This document shows positions 15,950 to 22,968 of a DNA stretch of 40,825 bases, in pieces (the first letter of the stretch is position 1; every line of letters begins with the position of its first letter). This stretch comes from Flavobacteriaceae bacterium (GTDB taxonomy: Bacteria > Bacteroidota > Bacteroidia > Flavobacteriales > Flavobacteriaceae). The notes beneath the pieces were generated by a model. The model saw only the letters and a program-made list of their open reading frames with translations. It was not told where the DNA came from and ran no database searches. Where the stretch lies: contig JANTFW010000010.1 of assembly GCA_024763245.1 (NCBI GenBank), positions 1-40,825 of the forward strand. The letters run 5' to 3'. Both the position numbers and the translations under genes were made by a program.

Positions 15950-18577
15950 TTAGAAGTTAGTTAAACTTGTTTGTAATGCTTCAATTTTAGCTAAAGCTTC
16001 TGCCTCTTTTTTACGCTCTATAGCCACCACTTGCTCCGGTGCATTATTGACAAAACGCTCGTTAGCTAATTTAGCTTGAACCGATTTTAAAAAGCCCTGA
16101 GTATAAGCCAATTCTTCTTGTAACTTAGTTTTCTCGGCTTCTGTATCAATAATTTCATTTAAGGGAATAAAATATTCATTTGTCTTTACCCTAAAACTTA
16201 CAGCAGCTTCTACTTTTTGAGAAACATAGGTCAATGATTTGATATTTCCCATTTTTAGTATTACCGAATCAAAAGCATCGGTAAATCTTGCAGCATTTAT
16301 CACAGCAAGATCGATGGTGTTTTTAAAGGAAATATTTTTATTTTTTCTGATTGTTCTAATGTTAGACACAATATCTTTTACATACTCGAAATCATTAATA
16401 TATTTTAAATCATAGGCTTTCTGTTTGGGGTATAAGGAAACAATTAGTGCCTCATCCGGTGTTCTTTCTTTTATTAATTGCCAAATCTCTTCTGTAATAA
16501 AAGGCATAAAAGGATGTAATACTTTCATATTATTTTCAAAGAATCGGATACTAGCCTTATAGGTCTGCACATCAACAGGCTCACCAAAAGCAGGTTTGAC
16601 CATTTCTAAATACCAAGAAGAAAAATCGTCCCAAAGTAACTTATAAATCGTCATTAAGGCTTCACTCAAACGATATTGTTCAAAGGATTTCTCAATACCT
16701 TCCAACGCCTGATTGAATCTAGCTTCATACCATTCAATGGCTTTTTTAGCCGCTTCCGGTTGGGCAATACCTTCCTTAACGTCCCATCCTTTAACTAAAC
16801 GGAATCCATTCCATATTTTATTAGCAAATCCTCTACCTTGTTGACACAGTTCTTCTTCAAACAACAGATCATTTCCTGCTGCAGAGGCAAGCAACAAACC
16901 GGTTCGAACACCATCTGCGCCATATTCTTCCATCAACTTAATAGGATCGGGTGAATTCCCCAATGATTTAGACATTTTACGGCGTTGTTTATCCCTTACA
17001 ATTCCGGTAAAGTAAACATTAGAAAAGGGTTTGGCATCACGAAATTCATAGCCTGCAAAAATCATACGCGCCACCCAGAAAAAAATAATATCCGGACCTG
17101 TTACCAAATCATTAGTAGGATAGTAATAGTTTATATCTTTATTATCCGGATTTCGAATACCATCAAAGACAGATATAGGCCACAACCAAGAAGAGAACCA
17201 AGTATCGAGTACATCGTTCTCTTGGCGTAAGTCTTGGATAATTAGCTTAGTATTACCTGATTTTTTTTGAGCTAAATGTAAGGCTTCCTCTTTGGTTTTA
17301 GCAATAACAAAATCGGTAACGCCCTCTCCGTAATAATAAGCAGGAATTTGTTGTCCCCACCACAGCTGACGGGAAATATTCCAATCTCTAATGTTTTCCA
17401 ACCAATGATTATAGGTGTTTACATAATGTTTGGGGAAGAAATTTATAGCCCCTTCATTTACGGCTTTAATAGCCGGTTTAACTATATCTTCCATTTTTAA
17501 AAACCATTGGGCAGAAATCTTGGGTTCAATAACCGCTTTAGTACGCTCTGAGACTCCTACCTTGTTAGTATAATCTTCTATTCTATTTACAAATCCTTTT
17601 TCTTGCAATTCGCCTACTATGGCTTTTCTTACCTCGAAGCGATCTTGTCCTTCATAATGCAATCCAAAAGAATTTAAAGTAGCATCATCATTAAAAATAT
17701 CGATAACTTCCAGATTGTGCTTTTCTCCTATCGTTTTATCGTTGGGATCATGAGCAGGTGTAATTTTAAGACAGCCGGTACCAAACTCCATATCGACATA
17801 GTCATCTTCAATAATCGGAATAACTCTGTCCACAATAGGAACAACTACTCGCTTCCCTTTTAGATGAGAAAAACGGGTATCATTTGGATTAATACATACT
17901 GCAGTATCCCCTAAAATGGTTTCGGGTCTTGTGGTAGCAATAGTAATAAAGGCATCACTATTTTCAATTTTATAATTCAAATAATAGAGCTTACCCTGTT
18001 TTTCAACATATTCCACCTCTTCATCCGAGAGTGTGGTTTTGGCTTCCGGATCCCAATTTACCATTCGGTAACCTCTATAAATTAAACCCTTGTTATACAA
18101 ATTAATAAAGGTATCAATAACCGATTCACTTAAATCATCATCTAAGGTAAACTTTGTTCGCTGCCAATCACAAGAAGCACCTAATTTTTTTAATTGTTCT
18201 AAAATAACACCACCGTGTTTATGGGTCCAATCCCAAGCATGTTTCATAAATTCATCACGTGACAGATCGGATTTAGCAATACCCTCTGCTGCTAGTTTAG
18301 CAACCACCTTTGCCTCTGTGGCAATAGAAGCGTGATCTGTACCCGGTACCCAGCACGCATTAAACCCTTTAAGTCTTGCTCTACGAATTAGCACATCTTG
18401 TATCGTATTATTCAACATATGTCCCATATGCAAAATACCGGTTACATTTGGAGGTGGAATTACAATCGTATATGGATCTTTATCATTAGGTTCCGAATGA
18501 AAATAATTATGTTCCATCCAGTAGCTATACCACTTTGATTCAATTTTGTTGGGTAAATATTTTGTCGGTATTTGCAT
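15950..18577 (-). CDS. valS: Valyl-tRNA synthetase
   Basis: An 875-residue class Ia synthetase charging tRNA-Val. HMGH (50-53, in PPPNVTGILHMGHML) is the HIGH signature and KMSKS lies near residue 533 (RRKMSKSLGNSPDP). The editing domain is present between them (TTRPETILGDTAV, ITPAHDPNDKTIG). The C-terminus has the valine-specific coiled coil (TEAEKTKLQEELAYTQ region). The start at 18577 (MQIPTKYLPNKIE) is preferred. A longer in-frame extension to 18802 would run through the promoter region and into the divergent DUF1573 gene. A 176-bp gap separates it from tetR and holds a short ATTGG-CAA-CCAAT hairpin (15852-15864) with no T-tail. Confidence 0.96.
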   Translation of the reverse strand: MQIPTKYLPNKIESKWYSYWMEHNYFHSEPNDKDPYTIVIPPPNVTGILHMGHMLNNTIQDVLIRRARLKGFNACWVPGTDHASIATEAKVVAKLAAEGIAKSDLSRDEFMKHAWDWTHKHGGVILEQLKKLGASCDWQRTKFTLDDDLSESVIDTFINLYNKGLIYRGYRMVNWDPEAKTTLSDEEVEYVEKQGKLYYLNYKIENSDAFITIATTRPETILGDTAVCINPNDTRFSHLKGKRVVVPIVDRVIPIIEDDYVDMEFGTGCLKITPAHDPNDKTIGEKHNLEVIDIFNDDATLNSFGLHYEGQDRFEVRKAIVGELQEKGFVNRIEDYTNKVGVSERTKAVIEPKISAQWFLKMEDIVKPAIKAVNEGAINFFPKHYVNTYNHWLENIRDWNISRQLWWGQQIPAYYYGEGVTDFVIAKTKEEALHLAQKKSGNTKLIIQDLRQENDVLDTWFSSWLWPISVFDGIRNPDNKDINYYYPTNDLVTGPDIIFFWVARMIFAGYEFRDAKPFSNVYFTGIVRDKQRRKMSKSLGNSPDPIKLMEEYGADGVRTGLLLASAAGNDLLFEEELCQQGRGFANKIWNGFRLVKGWDVKEGIAQPEAAKKAIEWYEARFNQALEGIEKSFEQYRLSEALMTIYKLLWDDFSSWYLEMVKPAFGEPVDVQTYKASIRFFENNMKVLHPFMPFITEEIWQLIKERTPDEALIVSLYPKQKAYDLKYINDFEYVKDIVSNIRTIRKNKNISFKNTIDLAVINAARFTDAFDSVILKMGNIKSLTYVSQKVEAAVSFRVKTNEYFIPLNEIIDTEAEKTKLQEELAYTQGFLKSVQAKLANERFVNNAPEQVVAIERKKEAEALAKIEALQTSLTNF

Positions 18578-18607
18578 TTTGGTATTATTTTTGTCATCTA
18601 TAGTTTG

Positions 18608-18615
18608 CAAAAGTA
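18608..18615 (-). promoter_or_regulatory. Candidate -7 element for valS
   Basis: The minus strand reads TACTTTTG (TAnnTTTG), 30 bases upstream of the valS ATG at 18577. It lies inside the longer in-frame extension of valS and so supports the shorter start. Confidence 0.6.
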
Positions 18616-18652
18616 CAATTATAAGTACAATATAAAAACTTGTATTAATTTT

Positions 18653-18681
18653 TTGATAACATAAATAATTAGTTAATTTTA
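18653..18681 (+). promoter_or_regulatory. Candidate promoter for the secreted DUF1573 gene
   Basis: TTG (18653-18655), an 18-base spacer and TAATTTTA (18674-18681) are a near match to TTTG-N19-TAnnTTTG (last base A instead of G), 23 bases before the ATG at 18705. It is divergent from the valS promoter. Confidence 0.4.
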
Positions 18682-18704
18682 CACACATATTAAAGACACC
18701 CATT

Positions 18705-19166
18705 ATGAAAAATCTATTACTAGTAACCTTTGTAAGCTTACTTGGCTTTACAATGCAAGCACAGGATGGTGCTGATAATGCAGCGAAGCAAACAGACCCC
18801 AATGCGCCGATAATGCAATTTGAAAAAGAAACTATTGATTACGGTAACATAGAAAAAGGAAGTGACGGTAAACGAATTTTTAAATTTACCAATACCGGAA
18901 AATCACCACTTAAGATAGAAAAAGTTAAATCTTCTTGTGGTTGTACCATTCCAAGTTATCCTAAAGAGGATATTATGCCCGGAGAATCTAATGTTATAGA
19001 GGTAAGTTATAATACCAACCGCATTGGTCGATTTAGTAAGTCCGTTTCTATTTATACGAATGCTGCAGTACCACGAACCGTTATTCGTATTAAAGGAAAT
19101 GTAATAAATCCCAATGCTCCAGCACCTATTCAAAAACAAAAAAGCATTTTATCTACTGATAATTAA
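18705..19166 (+). CDS. Secreted DUF1573 protein
   Basis: A 153-residue exported protein with a signal peptide (LLLVTFVSLLGFTMQAQ, cleavage after MQA) and one DUF1573 domain. The same landmarks as in the paralogue at 4967-5491 are present: IDYGNIEKGSDGKRIFKFTNTGKSPLKI, then KSSCGCTIPSYP and MPGESNVIEVSYNT (outlined, residues about 45-105). Here the signal sequence has no lipobox Cys, so the mature protein should be soluble in the periplasm or be secreted. The function of the family is unknown. It stands alone between divergent valS and a terminator. Confidence 0.85.
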   Translation: MKNLLLVTFVSLLGFTMQAQDGADNAAKQTDPNAPIMQFEKETIDYGNIEKGSDGKRIFKFTNTGKSPLKIEKVKSSCGCTIPSYPKEDIMPGESNVIEVSYNTNRIGRFSKSVSIYTNAAVPRTVIRIKGNVINPNAPAPIQKQKSILSTDN

Positions 19167-19191
19167 CTGCTAAAAAGAAATCTATTTACAT

Positions 19192-19225
19192 AAGAGCTGT
19201 TGTTTTATCAATGGCTCTTTTTTTA
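19192..19225 (+). terminator. Intrinsic terminator after the DUF1573 gene
   Basis: An 11-bp stem AAGAGCTGTTG / CAATGGCTCTT (two G-T wobbles) with loop TTTTAT is followed by a run of T residues. Confidence 0.8.
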
Positions 19226-19289
19226 TGCAAAATTAGGGGATAAATTACGGGTTATTTAGTACCTTCGTTTTTTTAAATTTTTTAAAATA

Positions 19290-20669
19290 ATGAACACTAT
19301 TCGCAAGATCTTAATCATAGGAGCAGGCCGCTCTGCTTCCTCCTTAATAAAGTATTTATTAGATAAATCTGAAAGTGAAAACTTACAAATTATCCTTAGT
19401 GATATTTCTTTAGAATCCGCACAAGAGAAAATCGGGAATCATCCAAATGGGCGGGCACTAAAACTGAATATTTTTGATGAAGTGGCTAGAAAAGAAGCTA
19501 TTAAACAAGCAGACATTGTCGTATCTATGTTACCAGCTCGTTTTCATCTTGGAGTGGCAAAAGATTGTCTTGCCTTTGGAAAAAATATGGTTACGGCCTC
19601 CTATGTTTCGAAAGAACTTCGAGAACTTGACGAAGCGGTTAAAAGTAAAAACCTGGTGTTTATGAACGAAATAGGGCTTGATCCTGGAATTGATCATATG
19701 AGTGCCATGCAAATTATAGATCGTATCCGTGATAATGGAGGTAAATTATTACTCTTTGAATCATTTACCGGAGGTTTGGTAGCTCCTGAAAGTGATGACA
19801 ATTTGTGGCACTACAAATTTACTTGGAATCCTAGAAACGTGGTTGTTGCCGGTCAAGGAAGTGCCGCAAAATTTATTCAAGAAGGAAAATACAAATACAT
19901 TCCCTATCAAAAATTATTTAGACGAACAGAAATTTTATCCATTGATGGGTATGGTAAATTTGAAGCGCTTGCCAATAGAGATTCTTTGAGTTATCGGGAA
20001 GAATACAATTTACAGGATATCTTGACCTTGTATCGTGGGACCATCCGTAGAGTGGGCTTCTCTAAAGCTTGGAACATTTTTGTTCAATTGGGTATGACTG
20101 ATGATTCTTATACTATGGAAGGAAGTGAAACAATGTCTTTTAGAGAATTTACAAACTCATTCTTACCCTATCATCCCTTTGATTCGGTTGAGCTAAAATT
20201 ACGATCGTATTTAAAAATTGACCAAGACGATATTCTATGGGAAAAATTAGAAGAATTAGACATCTTCAATCCAAATAAAATTGTGGGATTAAAAAATGCT
20301 ACACCGGCACAAATCTTACAAAAAATATTAATGAATGAGTGGACTTTAAAAGAGGATGATAAAGATATGATTGTCATGCTACATAAATTTGGCTATGAGT
20401 ATAAAGGCGAAAAAAAACAAATTGAAAGTAGCACTGTGGTCATTGGAGAAGACCAAACCTTTACCGCTATGGCAAAAACAGTGGGTTTACCCGTAGCTAT
20501 TGCTACTCTAAAAATATTAAATGGTGATATAAAAACACCGGGTGTACAAATACCTACAAGCAAAGAGGTTTATGAACCAATATTGAACGAATTAGCTGAC
20601 AATGGTATTATCTTTACGGAAAAAAAAGTACCTTACTTGGGATATAATCCGGATACCATTAACGGTTAA
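19290..20669 (+). CDS. Saccharopine dehydrogenase-family protein
   Basis: A 459-residue NAD(P)-dependent enzyme. The N-terminal Rossmann fold begins KILIIGAGRSASSLIKYLL (glycine motif G-x-G-x-x-A/S), followed by ADIVVSMLPARFHLGVAKDCL, NMVTASYVS and FMNEIGLDPGIDHMSAMQIID, all typical of saccharopine dehydrogenase/reductase (Lys9-like). The C-terminal catalytic region carries ESFTGGLVAPESDDNLWHYKFTW. It probably interconverts saccharopine with glutamate and aminoadipate semialdehyde in lysine degradation. No lysine-ketoglutarate reductase gene is nearby, so the exact substrate is inferred from the family. Its stop overlaps the stop of convergent murI by 4 bases. Confidence 0.85.
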   Translation: MNTIRKILIIGAGRSASSLIKYLLDKSESENLQIILSDISLESAQEKIGNHPNGRALKLNIFDEVARKEAIKQADIVVSMLPARFHLGVAKDCLAFGKNMVTASYVSKELRELDEAVKSKNLVFMNEIGLDPGIDHMSAMQIIDRIRDNGGKLLLFESFTGGLVAPESDDNLWHYKFTWNPRNVVVAGQGSAAKFIQEGKYKYIPYQKLFRRTEILSIDGYGKFEALANRDSLSYREEYNLQDILTLYRGTIRRVGFSKAWNIFVQLGMTDDSYTMEGSETMSFREFTNSFLPYHPFDSVELKLRSYLKIDQDDILWEKLEELDIFNPNKIVGLKNATPAQILQKILMNEWTLKEDDKDMIVMLHKFGYEYKGEKKQIESSTVVIGEDQTFTAMAKTVGLPVAIATLKILNGDIKTPGVQIPTSKEVYEPILNELADNGIIFTEKKVPYLGYNPDTING

Positions 20670-21460
20670 AAATCTAAATAGTCTATTCGTAAAGGAAGCG
20701 TAGTATCTGACAACAAACGTTGTAAGGTGCTAGTCTCTTTATTGGAATAAAATAGGTAGGTGGGAGTTAGTGATTCCGGATGGAGTAAATCGTGTTGTTG
20801 TAGAATGTTTTGAATCTGTTTGGACACCGCATACCCCGAATCGATAATCTTAATATCAGTTCCAATGATTTTTCTAATTTGAGGAATTAAATACGGATAA
20901 TGCGTACAACCTAATATTAAATAATCTATCTGTTTCTTTAGCATAGGATTCAAATAGCTTTGCAACAGTGCGTACAGCTCATCCGATTCTATTTTATTGT
21001 CCTCAATAAGTTCTACTAATCCGGTACCTTGTTGTTCAATAATAGAAACACCCTTAGCAAACCGAGTGGAGGTTTTCGCAAAAAGTTCACTACTAAGTGT
21101 TCCTCTAGTCGCCAATATACCAACAGATTTTGTTTGTGTTTGAAGTGCTGCCGGCTTTATAGCGGGTTCAATACCAATAAAAGGCACATTATATTTTGCC
21201 CGTAAATGTGATATCGCATTAGTAGTTGCCGTATTACAAGCCACTACAATCATCTTGGCATTCCTGTTGAGTAAAAACTCCGAATTCTTTTCGCTAAGTG
21301 CAATTATAGCCTCTTTGGAGCGTATGCCATAAGGCGCATTACTACTATCGGCAAGATAAATAGTATTTTCATAGGGTAATAGTTGCACCATTTCTTTCCA
21401 GATAGAGGTTCCTCCTACTCCGGAATCAAAAAAGCCGATAGGATGTTCTTTTTGTGACAT
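20666..21460 (-). CDS. murI: Glutamate racemase
   Basis: A 264-residue cofactor-independent racemase making D-glutamate for peptidoglycan. The two catalytic cysteines are C75 (VVACNTATT) and C185 (LILGCTHYPYL). GFFDSGVGGTSIWKEM and LADSSNAPYG give the substrate-binding signature. Length is normal. The gene lies downstream of the ompH terminator; a TATTTTTG element (minus strand, 21474-21467) is only 6 bases before the ATG. The convergent neighbour overlaps the 3' end by 4 bases, and I see no terminator between them. Confidence 0.96.
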   Translation of the reverse strand: MSQKEHPIGFFDSGVGGTSIWKEMVQLLPYENTIYLADSSNAPYGIRSKEAIIALSEKNSEFLLNRNAKMIVVACNTATTNAISHLRAKYNVPFIGIEPAIKPAALQTQTKSVGILATRGTLSSELFAKTSTRFAKGVSIIEQQGTGLVELIEDNKIESDELYALLQSYLNPMLKKQIDYLILGCTHYPYLIPQIRKIIGTDIKIIDSGYAVSKQIQNILQQHDLLHPESLTPTYLFYSNKETSTLQRLLSDTTLPLRIDYLDF

Positions 21461-21476
21461 AAACTACAAAAATAAA

Positions 21477-21505
21477 AAAAACCGCTCGGGTTTATGAGCG
21501 GTTTT
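21477..21505 (-). terminator. Intrinsic terminator of the bamA-ompH operon
   Basis: A perfect 10-bp stem AAAACCGCTC / GAGCGGTTTT (21477-21486 and 21496-21505), followed on the minus strand by a long T run. It separates ompH from murI. Confidence 0.88.
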
Positions 21506-21528
21506 CTATTTTTTATAAAAACTATTTT

Positions 21529-22029
21529 TTATTGAATTCCTAATTTGGCTTTTACATCCGGTAACAAATCTTTACCTTTTGCTACTACTAAAGTATTAGC
21601 ATTCAGCACATAATCAAAACCTTGAGCTGCAGCAACATCTTCAATAGCTTTCATCGCTTTTTCAATAATGGGTTTTAAGCCATCATTTTGTTGTTTTTGC
21701 AAATCTTTCATCGCCTCTGCTTTGTACTGCTCAATTTTTTGAGAGTCTTCCTGTACTTCTTTGGTTCTTTCGGCATTAGTAGCTTCTGTTTGTGTTTTAA
21801 ACTCAGCATTGTATTTTTCAAATTTAGCTTTCAGTTCGGCTTGTTTTGCATTAACCTCATCGTCATAGGTTTTACCTAATTTTTCTAATTTGGATTGCAA
21901 CGCTTGACTTTCGGGCATAGCAGCAATAAGCTGTTCGGTATTGATATGTGCCACTTTAGATTGTGCAGTGACAGTATTGAATCCTAAGGTGAAAATAGTA
22001 ATTACTAAAAGTGTTTTAATTGCGTTCAT
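21529..22029 (-). CDS. OmpH/Skp-family periplasmic chaperone
   Basis: A 166-residue exported protein. A signal peptide (LLVITIFTLGFNTVTAQ) precedes a Skp/OmpH domain: SKVAHINTEQLIAAMPESQAL, a Lys/Glu/Gln-rich coiled coil (about 45-115), and a C-terminal strand region AIEDVAAAQGFDYVLNANTLVVAKG that packs the trimer body. Skp-like proteins hold unfolded outer-membrane proteins on the way to BamA, which is encoded two genes upstream. It is the last gene of the operon, 23 bases after a second OmpH paralogue and before a terminator. Confidence 0.92.
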   Translation of the reverse strand: MNAIKTLLVITIFTLGFNTVTAQSKVAHINTEQLIAAMPESQALQSKLEKLGKTYDDEVNAKQAELKAKFEKYNAEFKTQTEATNAERTKEVQEDSQKIEQYKAEAMKDLQKQQNDGLKPIIEKAMKAIEDVAAAQGFDYVLNANTLVVAKGKDLLPDVKAKLGIQ

Positions 22030-22052
22030 TTTATTCTTATTTTAATTAATGT

Positions 22053-22901
22053 TTATTTTTCTTGTTGCTTTTGTTCTTCTAATTGTTTTTCTTCTCTTGC
22101 TTTCTGTTCAGCCGCTCTTTTTTCGGCTATCTTTTTTTTGGCTGCTTCGCGTTCTTCCAGTTTTTTCTTTCTAGCGGCCTCAATAGCTTTTTTTTGTTCT
22201 TCTCTTTTTTTGGCTCTTTCTGCTTTTTGAGCTTCTATTTTATCTTGCAATTCTTTCTTTTTTGCGGCTCTTTCTTCAAGCTTTTTCTGCAATTCAGGAT
22301 TAGGTTGTTTGGCCTGTTCTTGCTTTGCTTTTATAGCGGCTTGTTTTTTATTTCTTTTTTCAACTACCTGCTTTTGTTTTTCATTTCTGGTAATGCTCTT
22401 TAATACTAAATCGCTAATATCATATTTATCATTGGTATAAAGCATTATTAAATCACTAGATTTATCTAATACAAAATCGTATTTACGCTTTTTGGCAATG
22501 TCTTGAATTGCATTGTAAATTTGATCTTGAACCGGTTTAACCAATTGCTTTCGTAGTTTAAACAAATCACCTTCTGTGCCAAAGTATTTATTTTGTGTTT
22601 TTTTTAACTCTTCGGTTTTAATGGCAATATCTTCTTCTCTTTCTTCAATAAGATCTTTTGTTAAAAGTGCTTTTTCATTACTTAAATCTGTTTTAAGCAC
22701 CTCTAATTCCCGTTGTTCCTTAGCTATTTTTTCTTGCCATTTTTGAACTTTTGTTTGTAACTGAGAGGAGGCTTCTTGATAATCGGGCACATTCTCAAGA
22801 ATATACTCCATATCAATATAGGCAACACGTTGTGGTTTTTGTGCAAAAATATTTGAAACAAATAATATGCTAATCCATACTAAAAAAACTTTTTTTGCCA
22901 T
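22053..22901 (-). CDS. OmpH/Skp-family protein with long charged tail
   Basis: A 282-residue exported protein. A signal peptide (KKVFLVWISILFVSNIFAQ) precedes an OmpH domain (about 20-175: RVAYIDMEYILENVPDYQEA, coiled coil, KRKYDFVLDKSSDLIMLYTN). A roughly 105-residue Lys/Glu/Ala/Gln-rich tail follows, predicted to be one long helix or coiled coil, which ordinary Skp (about 160 residues) lacks. ATG 22901 was chosen because the longer frame to 23057 would run back into bamA, and because two candidate -7 elements lie just upstream. It is probably a holdase working with BamA, with the tail perhaps extending its reach. No experimental function is known to me. Confidence 0.87.
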   Translation of the reverse strand: MAKKVFLVWISILFVSNIFAQKPQRVAYIDMEYILENVPDYQEASSQLQTKVQKWQEKIAKEQRELEVLKTDLSNEKALLTKDLIEEREEDIAIKTEELKKTQNKYFGTEGDLFKLRKQLVKPVQDQIYNAIQDIAKKRKYDFVLDKSSDLIMLYTNDKYDISDLVLKSITRNEKQKQVVEKRNKKQAAIKAKQEQAKQPNPELQKKLEERAAKKKELQDKIEAQKAERAKKREEQKKAIEAARKKKLEEREAAKKKIAEKRAAEQKAREEKQLEEQKQQEK

Positions 22902-22933
22902 AACATTACTTTTTAAGTTAAAAAAAACAGTAC

Positions 22934-22941
22934 CAAATATA
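22934..22941 (-). promoter_or_regulatory. Candidate internal promoter for the ompH pair
   Basis: The minus strand reads TATATTTG here and TATCTTTG at 22959-22952. Both match TAnnTTTG in the 67-base gap between bamA and the long ompH. They may allow ompH expression above that of bamA. No matching -33 is evident. Confidence 0.4.
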
Positions 22942-22968
22942 ATAAACTTTACAAAGATAACACATTCA

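Noticed and set aside
22083-22403. A plus-strand Phe/Ser-rich frame opposite the long ompH gene.
   Set aside because: It is the complement of the Lys/Glu-rich tail (AAA/GAA codons read as TTT/TTC) and has no promoter or homologue-like features.
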